A DNA stretch of 64,000 nt from Amycolatopsis sp. 195334CR (GCF_017309385.1 NZ_JAFJMJ010000001.1:4464001-4528000); one strand, 5' to 3'. Shown: positions 25,664 to 34,279, counted from the first letter of the stretch. Numbers and translations are program-made. The notes: generated by a model from the letters alone, not told the origin.

Positions 25664-25762
25664 ATGAAAACGCTAGACGACAACAACTTCGGCGCGCCAG
25701 TGGGGGTCACCCGGATGCGCGTCACAATCCGCCACCAGGCCGAGAGCCGGGGTGGTCGGTGA
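25664..25762 (+). CDS. Small ORF (32 aa) coupled to the translocase gene
   Basis: A 32-codon frame (MKTLDDNNFGAPVGVTRMRV) with CGGAG seven bases upstream; its TGA shares a base with the translocase ATG (TGATG). The overlap suggests translational coupling: it may be a leader cistron setting translocase levels. No similarity is recognised, and it could be fortuitous. Confidence 0.4.
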   Translation: MKTLDDNNFGAPVGVTRMRVTIRHQAESRGGR

Positions 25763-27246
25763 TGAGCAGGAACCTTCGTTCGCATTGGGTTGATCCGGCG
25801 CCGTTGGAGGTGGCTCGTCCTCGCCTGCCGTGGTGGACGATGTTGCCCAACGGGGTCAAGCTGGTGCTGTCGCCGGTGATCCTGGCGTGGCTGGTGTGCT
25901 GGGTGCTGTTCCAGCTCGGCCGGGTGGTGGTGCGGTACCCGCTGCTGGTTGCGGTGGCGGTCCTGGCCGGTGTGCTGGACGCCGAACTCGGGCATTGGGG
26001 TCTGGGGATTGTGGCGGCCGGTGTGGTGCTGCTGCTGGTGTTGTGGTGGTGGCTGCACCGGGACTCGTTCCGGCGAGTGGTGCTGCCGCAGCCGCGCACG
26101 GAGTATCGCCGGTTCGCGGTGTATGCCTGTCAGTGGCGCACGGTGATGCGGCTGACCGACTTGGCCAAGACCAGCCGTGGCAAGGAGTTCCGGCCCAAGC
26201 TCGGGCATCTGCGCTCGGAGGGCTGGCGCGACCGGGTCCGCGTGAAGATGATCAAGGGGCAGGCGCCGGAGCAGTGGGAGCTGCGGGCCTCAGGGCTGGC
26301 GCACTCGTTCAACGCCACGGGGTGCCGGGTGCGGGTGCGCAAACCGGGCCGTCTGGAACTGGACTTCCTGCACCACGATCCGCTGAGCAAGCCGGTCCTG
26401 GTCCCTGCGTTGGGTGCCGAAGTGGACCTCAAGCGGCTCCCGGTCGGCCGGACGGAGACGGGCAAGCCGTGGCGGTTGCGGCTGCTCGGGACTCACGTGC
26501 TGACGGTCGGGGCGACCGGTGCGGGCAAGGGGTCGCTGTTGTGGTCGGTGGTGTGGGCGTTGGCTCCGCTGATCCGCGCTGGTTCGGTGCGTCTGGTGGG
26601 CATCGACCCCAAGGGCGGCATGGAGTTGGGCCAGGCCCCGGAGGTCTTCGACCGGGTGGTGTTCGACAACGGAACCGACGCGGTGGAGCTGCTGGAAGAG
26701 ATCGCGGCCACAGTGAAGGAACGCGCCACCCGCTACCGGGGACGCCTGCGCTCCTGGACTCCTGCGACCGGTGACCCGTTCCTGTTGCTGGTGGTCGATG
26801 AGCTGGCGGACGTGATCGCCTACCAGTCGGACAAGCAACTGCGGGAGCGGGCGTCGCGGGCGGTGCAGACCATCACCAGCCAGGGCCGCGCCCCGGGTGT
26901 ATGCGTGCTGGGGCTGCTCCAGGACCCGCGCAAGGAGATCGTGTCCTTCCGGCACCTGTTCTCCACCCGCATCGCGATGCGCCTCGATGAACACACGCAG
27001 GTGGACATGGTGCTCGGTGACGGGGTCCGGGCGCGCGGTGCTGCGGCGCATGAGATCTCCGAGCAGACCCCGGGCGTGGCGTGGGCCAAAGAGGACGGTC
27101 GTCGGGAACCGCTGCGGGCCCGGGCCTTCCACGTGACCGACGGCGACTTGGACGAGCTGGTCGAGTACGTCACCGGTCGGGCGGTGCGGCGGGCTGAGGT
27201 GCTGCCGTTCCCGGGCCGGGACGCCGAGGGTGGTGCTGCGGCATGA
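25762..27246 (+). CDS. traSA: FtsK/SpoIIIE-type DNA translocase (TraSA-like)
   Basis: A 494-residue conjugation ATPase. Membrane helices lie around residues 25-52 and 60-92. The motor domain follows, with Walker A VGATGAGKGSLLWS, RLVGIDPKGGMELG and Walker B FLLLVVDELADVIAYQ. In AICEs this single protein moves double-stranded DNA between mycelia as a hexameric pore. Its stop overlaps the Rep start (ATGA). GTG 25759 is an alternative start. Confidence 0.92.
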   Translation: MSRNLRSHWVDPAPLEVARPRLPWWTMLPNGVKLVLSPVILAWLVCWVLFQLGRVVVRYPLLVAVAVLAGVLDAELGHWGLGIVAAGVVLLLVLWWWLHRDSFRRVVLPQPRTEYRRFAVYACQWRTVMRLTDLAKTSRGKEFRPKLGHLRSEGWRDRVRVKMIKGQAPEQWELRASGLAHSFNATGCRVRVRKPGRLELDFLHHDPLSKPVLVPALGAEVDLKRLPVGRTETGKPWRLRLLGTHVLTVGATGAGKGSLLWSVVWALAPLIRAGSVRLVGIDPKGGMELGQAPEVFDRVVFDNGTDAVELLEEIAATVKERATRYRGRLRSWTPATGDPFLLLVVDELADVIAYQSDKQLRERASRAVQTITSQGRAPGVCVLGLLQDPRKEIVSFRHLFSTRIAMRLDEHTQVDMVLGDGVRARGAAAHEISEQTPGVAWAKEDGRREPLRARAFHVTDGDLDELVEYVTGRAVRRAEVLPFPGRDAEGGAAA

Positions 27247-28838
27247 CCCGGGCGGAGCGGATGGCGTTGCCGTTGTCGGCGGAGGTCATCAAGGCCACGG
27301 CGGAGAAGCACGGCGTGTGCGTGCGGCCGTTCACGATGGAGGTCGGAGACCCGGACACGGGCGAGCTGAAGTATGTGCCGGTGCCGTGTGGGTCGACGGT
27401 GGAGAGCGTGTGCCTGCCGTGTGCACGCAAGGCTAAGGCGCTGCGTCAGGTCCAGTGCCGCGAGGGCTGGCACCTCACCGAGGAACCCGACTTCACCTCG
27501 GCGCCACCGAGCAAGGAACAGACCGAACTGATGGAGTTCCGCGCTGACCTGGTCCAGGCGTACCAGCACAACCGGGACAACGAACTGGAGGCCGAAGAGC
27601 TGCGAGAGGAGATTCGCTCGGTAGACCAGGAACTTCGGCAACTCGGGATGCGGGGTCGGCTGCCGGTGCTGGACCCGCCGGCCAAGGCAGGCGTGAAGCG
27701 CTCGACCAAACGGCGCCAGGACGCGCCGAACCTGCCTCGGCGGCGGGTGGCCAAGACGACGGTGGGCCGGGAGTTCGCCGGGAAGTACCGGCCCTCGATG
27801 TTCGTCACGCTCACGTGCGACACCTACGGGCGGGTGCGGGAGGACGGCTCACCGGTCGATCCGGACGCCTATGACTACCGGCGGGCAGCTCGGGACGCGG
27901 TGCACTTTGCCGCGCTGGTGGATCGGTGGTGGCAGAACCTGCGCCGCGTGGTCGGCTTCGACGCGCAGTACTTCGCGACCGTGGAGCCGCAGAAGCGCAC
28001 GGCGCCGCATCTGCACGCGGCAATCCGCGGTTCGATTCCGCACGAGGTCGTACGGCAGGTCACCGAGGCCACGTATCACCAGGTGTGGTGGCCCAACCAC
28101 GACCGAATCGTCTACGGCGACCGGATGCCGCTGTGGGACCCCCACGCCAAGGCGTTCGTGGACCCGAAGACCCTGGAGCCACTGACCACCTGGGATGAGG
28201 CGCTGGAAGAGGTCGAGCATCCGGCGCACGTGGTGATGTTCGGCCGTCAGGTGCACTCCAAGGGCATCCTCGGCGGCTCGGAGGAAGCCGGGCGGCACAT
28301 CGGGTATCTGACCAAGTACCTCACCAAGTCCACCGGTGAGGTCGTGGAGGCCAGCACGGCCAGGCAGCGGGATCACCATGACCGGCTGCACGCGGAACTG
28401 TCGATCACGCCGTGTTCGCCCCGGTGCGCGGTATGGCTGCTCTACGGTGTCCAGCCGCAGGGCGTGACCTCGAAGACGATTCCGGGCCACTGCAAGGGGC
28501 GGGCGCATCGGCGGACCACGCTCGGGTTGCCGGGACGGCGGGTGCTGGTCTCGCGCAAGTGGTCGGGCAAGTCGCTGGCCGATCACCGCGCCGACCGCAA
28601 GACCTTCGTCCGGGACATGCTCGCCGGGGTCGGGATCGAGAAGCCCGAAAAGGACACCTCGCGGCTGATCTGGCGCAAGGTCGACTCGTCGGACCGTGAC
28701 GTGCCACCTCGGGCTCATCTGCTCATGCACGCCATTTCGGAGCGCATCTCCTGGCGGGCCGAGTACGACCGGGCGCTACTCGCGGCGCAGGGACCGCCGG
28801 GCGATCCAGAAACTTCGGCAATTCCGCAGGCTGCCTGA
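27243..28838 (+). CDS. repSA: Replication initiator, RepSA-like
   Basis: A 531-residue rolling-circle-type initiator of AICEs. Features include an N-terminal Cys motif (CLPCARKAK), the MFVTLTCDTYGRV segment, the FATVEPQKRTAPHLHAAIRG region with paired His residues for metal binding, and GRHIGYLTKYLTKSTGE, where Tyr residues could cleave the origin. It is translationally coupled to the translocase gene. It drives the circular, replicative stage of the element. Confidence 0.88.
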   Translation: MTRAERMALPLSAEVIKATAEKHGVCVRPFTMEVGDPDTGELKYVPVPCGSTVESVCLPCARKAKALRQVQCREGWHLTEEPDFTSAPPSKEQTELMEFRADLVQAYQHNRDNELEAEELREEIRSVDQELRQLGMRGRLPVLDPPAKAGVKRSTKRRQDAPNLPRRRVAKTTVGREFAGKYRPSMFVTLTCDTYGRVREDGSPVDPDAYDYRRAARDAVHFAALVDRWWQNLRRVVGFDAQYFATVEPQKRTAPHLHAAIRGSIPHEVVRQVTEATYHQVWWPNHDRIVYGDRMPLWDPHAKAFVDPKTLEPLTTWDEALEEVEHPAHVVMFGRQVHSKGILGGSEEAGRHIGYLTKYLTKSTGEVVEASTARQRDHHDRLHAELSITPCSPRCAVWLLYGVQPQGVTSKTIPGHCKGRAHRRTTLGLPGRRVLVSRKWSGKSLADHRADRKTFVRDMLAGVGIEKPEKDTSRLIWRKVDSSDRDVPPRAHLLMHAISERISWRAEYDRALLAAQGPPGDPETSAIPQAA

Positions 28839-28852
28839 TCGGAGGGGGAGAG

Positions 28853-29047
28853 ATGGAGAGCAAGTACCTGAACGTGACGCAGGCGGCGACCTACCTCGGG
28901 ACCTCGGTGCGGTTCATCCGGCGGCTGATCGCGGAGCGGCGGATCGCGTTCCACAAGGTCGGTGCGCACGTTCGGATCGCGGTCGGTGATCTGGAGACGT
29001 TCGTGCAGGCGGGCCGAGTGGAGGCCATCACGAGGAGCGTGGCGTGA
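28853..29047 (+). CDS. xis: Excisionase (Xis), helix-turn-helix
   Basis: A 64-residue MerR/excisionase-type DNA-binding protein (LNVTQAATYLGTSVRFIRRL, with the wing IAFHKVGAHVRIAVGDLETF). It would direct the integrase towards excision. GGAGGGGGAG precedes the ATG, and the stop overlaps the integrase start by one base (TGATG), so Xis and Int are made in a fixed ratio. Confidence 0.9.
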   Translation: MESKYLNVTQAATYLGTSVRFIRRLIAERRIAFHKVGAHVRIAVGDLETFVQAGRVEAITRSVA

Positions 29048-30168
29048 TGGCGAACCAGAAGGGGCATCGGAGGTTCGGAAGCACGCGGAAGCTGCCTTCT
29101 GGTCGGTACCAGGCGCGGTACCTCGGACCGGACAACTTGGTGCACCCCGCGCCGAGGACCTTTGCGACGAAACGGGATGCCGAGCAATGGTTGTCCGTTG
29201 TGGAGTCGGAGATCATCAGCGGAGATTGGCTCGATCCTGAGTTGGGGAAGGTGTCCTTTTCGGACTACGGAGCGGCGTGGATTCGCGAGCGCAAGGTGTC
29301 GCGGCGGGTTCGGGAGGAACATGCGAGCATCTGGCGCAACCACGTCGAACCGTTCCTCGGGCGGCACCACGTGAACCGGGTGACTCCGGAGATCATCCGC
29401 CGGTGGCGTTCGAACTTGCTGGACTCGGGGCGGTCGGAGGATCGGACGGCCAAGGCGTACCGGCTGGTGCGCTCGATGTTCACCACGGCGGTGGACGACG
29501 GCCGGATCAAGCGCAACCCGTGCCGGATCAAGGGGGCCGACCAGCACCGGACCCCGGAGCGCCCGCACGCCTCGATCGATGAGGTGTACGCCCTGGCGGG
29601 TGTCATGCCGGAGCGGTACCGGTTCCTCGTGCTGCTGGCGGCGTTCTCCGGCCTGCGCTGGGGTGAGCTGGTCGCCCTCCAGCGGCGGGACTTCAATGTC
29701 AAGGCGATGACGGTCCGGGTGGCTCGGCGGGCGTCGCAGGCACAGGACGGGGAGATCAGCATCGGACCGACCAAATCCGCGGCTGGTGTCCGGACCGTGG
29801 CGCTTCCGGCGTTCCTGTCCGGCGAACTGGTCAAGCACCTCGACGCGTACGCCGAGGCTGGGCCGGGTGGGCTGGTGTTCGTCGGCAAGGCCGGTGGCAT
29901 CCTGCGCCGGGGCAACTTCCACCGGGAGACGAAGTGGACGGCGATCGTGGTGGTGGCTGGCCTGCCCAAGGGCTTCCACTTCCACGACCTGCGGCACACC
30001 GGCAACCAGCTGGCGGCCGAGGCCGGAGCCACCACGCGGGAGCTGATGCAGCGGATGGGGCAGAGCACGGTCCGGGCGGCGCTGATCTACCAGCACGCGA
30101 CCAGCGCGCGTGATCGACAGATCGCCGAGGAACTGAACGCGCGGGTTCAGAAGCAGCGTCGGAGCTAA
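29047..30168 (+). CDS. int: Tyrosine site-specific integrase
   Basis: A 373-residue phage-type integrase. The N-terminal AP2-like arm-binding region (RRFGSTRKLPSGRYQARYLG) is followed by a core-binding SAM-like domain (FSDYGAAWIRERKVSRRVRE). The catalytic domain has Arg in FSGLRWGELVAL, Lys in TKSAAGVRTVALP, HDLRHTGNQLAAEAG and the nucleophile in RAALIYQHATSARD. It catalyses recombination at the tRNA-Gly att sites that flank the element. Its stop lies just before the right att region. Confidence 0.95.
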   Translation: MANQKGHRRFGSTRKLPSGRYQARYLGPDNLVHPAPRTFATKRDAEQWLSVVESEIISGDWLDPELGKVSFSDYGAAWIRERKVSRRVREEHASIWRNHVEPFLGRHHVNRVTPEIIRRWRSNLLDSGRSEDRTAKAYRLVRSMFTTAVDDGRIKRNPCRIKGADQHRTPERPHASIDEVYALAGVMPERYRFLVLLAAFSGLRWGELVALQRRDFNVKAMTVRVARRASQAQDGEISIGPTKSAAGVRTVALPAFLSGELVKHLDAYAEAGPGGLVFVGKAGGILRRGNFHRETKWTAIVVVAGLPKGFHFHDLRHTGNQLAAEAGATTRELMQRMGQSTVRAALIYQHATSARDRQIAEELNARVQKQRRS

Positions 30169-30186
30169 TGGCACGCTAATGGCACG
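30166..30186. repeat. Paired TAATGGCACG repeats near right end
   Basis: Two TAATGGCACG units at 30166-30175 and 30177-30186 with 11-bp spacing, overlapping the integrase stop codon. They match the left-end pair, making them candidate integrase arm sites. Confidence 0.6.
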
Positions 30187-30191
30187 GACGA

Positions 30192-30233
30192 CGAAAGCGG
30201 CGGTCTCCCTGGAGTCGGGAGGCCGCCGCTTCG
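30192..30233. terminator. Hairpin at the right end of the element
   Basis: CGAAAGCGGCGGTCTCC pairs imperfectly with GGGAGGCCGCCGCTTCG around a short loop; related to the left hairpin at 21315-21357. It can terminate both the integrase message and the minus-strand tRNA-Gly transcript. Confidence 0.65.
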
Positions 30234-30256
30234 TGGTGTCTGACCTGCGGTAATGC

Positions 30257-30306
30257 GCTGGAGCGGGCGACGGGAATCGAACCCGCGTAGCCAGTTTGGA
30301 AGACTG
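30257..30306. repeat. Right attachment site (inside intact tRNA-Gly)
   Basis: Fifty bases identical to 21382-21431, covering encoded CCA, acceptor 3' strand, T arm and anticodon arm of tRNA-Gly. Integration therefore restored a complete tRNA at this end. Confidence 0.92.
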
Positions 30307-30332
30307 GGGCTCTACCATTGAGCTACGCCCGC
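30262..30332 (-). tRNA. tRNA-Gly (anticodon TCC)
   Basis: A complete cloverleaf: acceptor GCGGGCG pairs with CGCCCGC, anticodon stem CCAGT/ACTGG with loop CTTCCAA giving anticodon TCC, and T loop GGTTCGATTCC. Discriminator T and an encoded CCA follow (to 30259). Its 3' half is supplied by the AICE attachment site. Confidence 0.95.
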
Positions 30333-30416
30333 GTGCTCCCGGAGGACCGGGTGCACAGGCAGCTTACCGGTTGCCGCTAAGCTGGGTGCAAGCCACCCGG
30401 GGGTGGCCTGGTTCTA

Positions 30417-30490
30417 CGGGATGTGGCGCAGCTTGGTAGCGCATCCGCTTTGGGAGCGGAGGGTCGCAGGTTCAAATCCTGTCATCCCGA
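30417..30490 (+). tRNA. tRNA-Pro (anticodon TGG)
   Basis: A 74-base cloverleaf: acceptor CGGGATG/CATCCCG, anticodon stem TCCGC/GCGGA with loop TTTGGGA giving anticodon TGG, T arm GCAGG TTCAAAT CCTGT, discriminator A. CCA is not encoded. A TAAGCT box about 40 bases upstream is a possible -10. Confidence 0.95.
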
Positions 30491-30557
30491 CAAGCAGTGG
30501 TCGTCGACCGCAACGCGGGAGACGTCTTGGCCGCGCCGGGCGGCGGATCATCGCGGC

Positions 30558-31037
30558 ATGCGCAGAATCCTCGCCTTGCTGACCGCGGTCGCGGCGACGC
30601 TGGTCCTGTCTGCCACGCCCGCGGCCGCCGGGACGGTGTCCGTCGACTACGTCTGCAACGGCGGCTCGATCGTCTCCTTCCCCGCGACCTACCTGACCAC
30701 GATCACCGCGCCGGCGTCGGTGTCCCAGGGTGACACCGCGACCGTGCGCATCGAGTACACCGGCGTGGTGCCCTGGCACTCGGACACCGCGGCCGGCACC
30801 TACACCGGCCAGGGCGGGTTCAAGCTCGGCGGCGCGGCGACCGGCTTGGTCCAGGCGCCCTGGCTGTCCAACCCGGCGATCCGCGCCGGCGAGGTGATGC
30901 GCTTCACCGGCGCGAGCGCGCAGGTCACCTTCCCGAACAAGGGGCAGGTCACCTTCACGCCCGACCGCTTCTTCTACCGCGCGGGCTGCATCCTCCGGAA
31001 CACGGCGAGCGTCGCCGCCACCACGAACGTGCTCTGA
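30558..31037 (+). CDS. Small secreted protein, unknown function
   Basis: A 159-residue protein with a clear Sec signal peptide (MRRILALLTAVAATLVLSAT, cleavage near PAAAG). The mature part looks like a beta-rich domain with two Cys (VDYVCNGG and AGCILRNT) likely forming one disulfide. Such short secreted beta-sandwich proteins are common in Pseudonocardiaceae. No family or function recognised. No good ribosome-binding site is seen before the ATG. Confidence 0.75.
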   Translation: MRRILALLTAVAATLVLSATPAAAGTVSVDYVCNGGSIVSFPATYLTTITAPASVSQGDTATVRIEYTGVVPWHSDTAAGTYTGQGGFKLGGAATGLVQAPWLSNPAIRAGEVMRFTGASAQVTFPNKGQVTFTPDRFFYRAGCILRNTASVAATTNVL

Positions 31038-31043
31038 GCCGGG

Positions 31044-31832
31044 TCAACCCCGGATGGCCAGCAAGCGGCGCGGCGGGTGGTAGTCGTATTCGTAGTTCGG
31101 GTCGCGGAAGCCCAGGCAGAGGGCGAACGGAGCGTCGCCGAATTCTCGTTGCAGAGAACGCCAGTTGCGCGCGAGGTATTCGGTGGCCGCCCAGGTCGTG
31201 TCTCCCCGTCGGCCCAGGCAGAACACCACGGTCGTGCCGCGTGCGGTGTCGTGGACCTTCTCGACGATCGCCAGGTCCAGGGAATCCGAGGTGATGCGCC
31301 GGCCGAGGTCCGCGCCGCTGAGCACCTGCGCGTACCGCTCGTCGGTGTCCGGCTCTTCGACGGAGATCCGCAGGCTCACCAGGTTCTCCCGCAGGTACAT
31401 CCGGCGGATGCTGTTGCGGGGCGCCGCGCCGACCACGACGAGGTTGCCGCTCAGTTCGGGGAACTGCTCGGGGTCGTCGCCGGGTGCCGGGCTCACGGTG
31501 TTGCGGAAGTCGTAGCGGTGGCGCCCGAGGTAGATCGCGTCGACCAGACCGCGGACCAGGTCCGGGAGGCGGAACGACGCCGAGCCGAACAACCGGGTGA
31601 TCGCCTCGGCGGCCCGCAGTTCGTGCAGGGAAATGGCGTAACCGCGCGGGCGGGAACTCGTCGCCGTGGTCCACAGGTTCTACAGGCAGACGACCAACTG
31701 CTGATTCGTGTGCAGGCCGAAGAAACCGCGGAAGCGCCGCTGCGCGATCCGCGCCATCGCCGCCACGGCGAAGCCCAAGCCGAGCCAGAACAGAATGTTC
31801 GCTATGACGTTCGTGGCGATGTCCAGCAGCAC
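31044..31832 (-). pseudogene. Membrane-anchored protein gene interrupted by an in-frame TAG
   Basis: The frame from GTG 31832 to the stop at 31044 is continuous except for TAG (31680-31682) at codon 51. Before the stop: VLLDIATNVIANILFWLGLG, a membrane helix, then AMARIAQRRFRGFFGLHTNQ. After it: NLWTTATSSRPRGYAISLHE and a C-terminal alpha/beta domain with GNLVVVGAAPRNSI and TTVVFCLGRRGDTTWAATEY. Both sides have genuine protein composition in the same frame, so a recent Ser- or other-codon-to-amber change is likely. The start lies four bases after the kinase stop, making it the second gene of that operon. A TTG at 31592 could still give the C-terminal 182 residues. Confidence 0.75.
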
Positions 31833-31836
31833 TGGA

Positions 31837-33273
31837 TCATGATCCCCTCGGTGACTGAGTGGGTGAGCGCAGCCTGGCCGCGACCGCCGCTGTGGTGGTG
31901 GTGAGGAGGCAGCCGATGACGGTCAGGCCGACCGCGGTGCCGTTCGCCTTGTGGAAGCTGAAGACAAAATGGAGCTGGTGCGCGAATGTCTCGCCTCGCA
32001 GTAGCGGGGAGACGAAGACTGCCACGAAGAGCAACGCGCTGAGACCGCACAACGTCCATGCGCCCGCGGGCATTCGTGCGAAGATGAGCGCCGCGGTGGC
32101 CGCCAGGCACAGGGCCGCGGCGAAACCGCCGAGGATGTTGGTCCACGTCAGGCCCATCCACTCGCTGGGCGGGCCGCCGAGCTGGATGTTGACGATGGCG
32201 AACCAGACCTGCATGGCCGCCGTGGCCAGGCCGAGGGAACCGGCGATGGCCGCAGCGGGGGCGTTCGCCCTGGGCCGCTGGGGAAACGAGGCTCCGGCAC
32301 CCTGCGGGACGGCCATGCGCGGCCGGCCGCCCGGAGGGGCGTTCCACGCGACCGGCTGTGGCTGGGTCGTCTGGACCACCGTCTCGGCCCCCGGCGAGAC
32401 GAGCGCGGTGACCCGCTCGCGCTGCGCGGTGATCATCCCGTGCACCGCCTCCGGCCACGGCCGCACCGACGGCGCCAGCGAGCCGACCAGCTCCAGGATC
32501 CGGGCCGGCGTCGGCCGCGCGGCGGGGTCCTTGGCCAGGCACGCCGCGACGATCGGGCGCAGCCGTCCGGGCACCTTGGCGAGGTCGGGTTCGCCGGACA
32601 CCACGTTGTTCAGCGTCTGCAGGGTCGACGATCCGGCGAACGGACTCACCCCCGAACGCGCCACGGCCAGCACGATGCCCAACGAGAACACGTCGCTGGC
32701 CGGACCCAGTTCACCGCCTTCGGCCTGCTCGGGCGACGCGAATCCCGGCGAGCCCACCAGCCATCCCGTGCGCGTCAGGTCGCCGCGCCCACCGTCGGCG
32801 TCGGCGGCGCGGGCGATGCCGAAATCGACCACGCGCGGCCCGTCCTCGGCCAGTAAAACGTTGGCGGGCTTGAGATCCCGGTGCACCACGCCCGCCGCGT
32901 GGATGCCCGCCAACGCGGTCGCCAGCCCGGCCGCGAGCCGCAGGGCGGCCTGTTCCGGCAAGGGGCCCGTCGCCTCCAGGGCTTCCTTCAGCGAAGGGCC
33001 CACCACGAACACCGACGCCAGCCACGGCACCGCGGCGTGCGGGTCGGCGTCCACGACCGCGGCGGTGTAGGCGCCCGAAACGGTGCGGGACGCGGAAACC
33101 TCGCGAGCGAACCGCGCGCGGAACCCCTCGTCCTCCACGATGCCCGACAGCACCTGCTTGACCGCGACCAGCCGCCCGTCCGGCCCCGAAGCCAGCAGCA
33201 CCCGGCCCATTCCGCCGCGCCCCAGCTCGGCGAGCACCCGGTACGGGCCCACCACATCCGCCGCCAACCCCAC
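31837..33273 (-). CDS. Ser/Thr protein kinase with C-terminal membrane helices
   Basis: A 478-residue Hanks-type kinase. Gly loop GRGGMGRVLLA, the Lys in LVAVKQVL, catalytic HRDLKPANVLL, DFGIARA and SDVFSLGIVLA are present in the first 260 residues. A linker with TTQPQP follows, then about four membrane segments near the C-terminus, an arrangement unlike the single-helix PknB type. GTG 33273 is chosen because GGAGG lies five bases upstream; a GTG at 33294 would add seven residues. It is cotranscribed with the interrupted membrane-protein gene. Confidence 0.9.
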   Translation of the reverse strand: MGLAADVVGPYRVLAELGRGGMGRVLLASGPDGRLVAVKQVLSGIVEDEGFRARFAREVSASRTVSGAYTAAVVDADPHAAVPWLASVFVVGPSLKEALEATGPLPEQAALRLAAGLATALAGIHAAGVVHRDLKPANVLLAEDGPRVVDFGIARAADADGGRGDLTRTGWLVGSPGFASPEQAEGGELGPASDVFSLGIVLAVARSGVSPFAGSSTLQTLNNVVSGEPDLAKVPGRLRPIVAACLAKDPAARPTPARILELVGSLAPSVRPWPEAVHGMITAQRERVTALVSPGAETVVQTTQPQPVAWNAPPGGRPRMAVPQGAGASFPQRPRANAPAAAIAGSLGLATAAMQVWFAIVNIQLGGPPSEWMGLTWTNILGGFAAALCLAATAALIFARMPAGAWTLCGLSALLFVAVFVSPLLRGETFAHQLHFVFSFHKANGTAVGLTVIGCLLTTTTAAVAARLRSPTQSPRGS

Positions 33274-33361
33274 ACACACGCCTCCGCGGACCACTTTCCG
33301 GCAAACCGCGGCGAGCCTAGCCGCGAGCGATGAAACTCCGATGAAATCCCCGCGGCCGCCC

Positions 33362-34279
33362 TCAAGAAGCGCGCGTCGCGGCGCGGAATTGGCCTGGGGC
33401 CTGGGAACGCGACCGGCGGAAGGCGCGGCTGAACGCGTAGACCGAGGTGTAACCGACCGAGCGCGCGATGGCGTCGAGGGTGTCGTCCGTGTCGCGCAGC
33501 CGGACCGCGGCCAGGTCCATGCGCCACCGCGTCAGGTAGTCGGCGGGGGCGGCGCCGGTCACCGCGCGGAACCGCCGGGTCAGCGTGCTGCGCGAGATCG
33601 TCAGCTCGGTGGCGAGGGACTCGGTGGTCCACGCCCGTGCCGGTTCCTGGTGCAGTTTGGCCAGCGCGACGCTGATCACCGGATCGGTCAGCACGCTGAG
33701 CCACGTCCCGCGCGATTCGTCCGGGCGTTGCGCCAGCCAGACCCGGAGCAACTGCACCAGCAGGATGTCGACCAGCCGATTGAGCACGAACGTCGTCGCG
33801 ACCTGCGGGTACGCCAGTTCCCTCGACAGCAGCCGGACGGTGTCGTCGAGGCAGGTGCCGCCGTTGTCGGCCCGGATGTGCAGCACCCGCGGCAGCGTGG
33901 CCATGACCTGCGTCGACACCGTGGGGTCGTATTCGTAACTGGCGCCGAGGATGTGCGTCTGCACCTCGTCCGCGCCCAGTCGCAGCACACTGCCGTGGGC
34001 CATGGCCTCGTCACAACGCGGGCACGACGGGGTCGGCAGGCCGGGAGCGCTGCTCAGCGCGTGCGGGGTCCCGCCCGGCAGCAGGACGACGTCACCGGGC
34101 ATGAGCTGCCGGGGTTCGTGCTCGCGCAGGCTCAGCCACGCCGTGCCCGAGGTGATGGCGTAGAACGCCGCGGCGCCCATGACCTGCCACGACATCCCCC
34201 AGGTGCCGCCGGCCTCGATGCGCGCACCCGCCGTGCCGCGCACGCCGCCGACCGCCAGCACGTCCGCCAAGAGGTCCAT
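33362..34279 (-). CDS. AraC-family transcriptional regulator (cupin sensor)
   Basis: A 305-residue regulator: an N-terminal cupin domain (PGDVVLLPGGTPHALSSAP, a family otherwise written cupin_6) and a C-terminal AraC double helix-turn-helix (ESLATELTISRSTLTRRFRA; LDAIARSVGYTSVYAFSRAF). A short Cys pair (SCPRCDEA) may be redox or metal sensitive. It is divergent from the deazaflavin-type reductase with an 87-base intergenic region, so that gene is the probable target. Confidence 0.9.
   Translation of the reverse strand: MDLLADVLAVGGVRGTAGARIEAGGTWGMSWQVMGAAAFYAITSGTAWLSLREHEPRQLMPGDVVLLPGGTPHALSSAPGLPTPSCPRCDEAMAHGSVLRLGADEVQTHILGASYEYDPTVSTQVMATLPRVLHIRADNGGTCLDDTVRLLSRELAYPQVATTFVLNRLVDILLVQLLRVWLAQRPDESRGTWLSVLTDPVISVALAKLHQEPARAWTTESLATELTISRSTLTRRFRAVTGAAPADYLTRWRMDLAAVRLRDTDDTLDAIARSVGYTSVYAFSRAFRRSRSQAPGQFRAATRAS

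Larger units (their letters stand above)
21382..30306. mobile_element. Integrated AICE (pSAM2-type integrative and conjugative element)
   Basis: About 8.9 kb bounded by 50-bp identical direct repeats within tRNA-Gly. Gene order from left: cargo gene, Nudix (Pif-like), XRE regulator, divergent operator, Pra-like activator, three small genes, FtsK/TraSA-like translocase, RepSA-like initiator, excisionase, tyrosine integrase ending 94 bases before the intact tRNA. This is the complete functional set of an actinomycete integrative and conjugative element: integration, rolling-circle-type replication, double-stranded DNA transfer and control. All core genes look intact, so it may be mobile. Confidence 0.92.
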
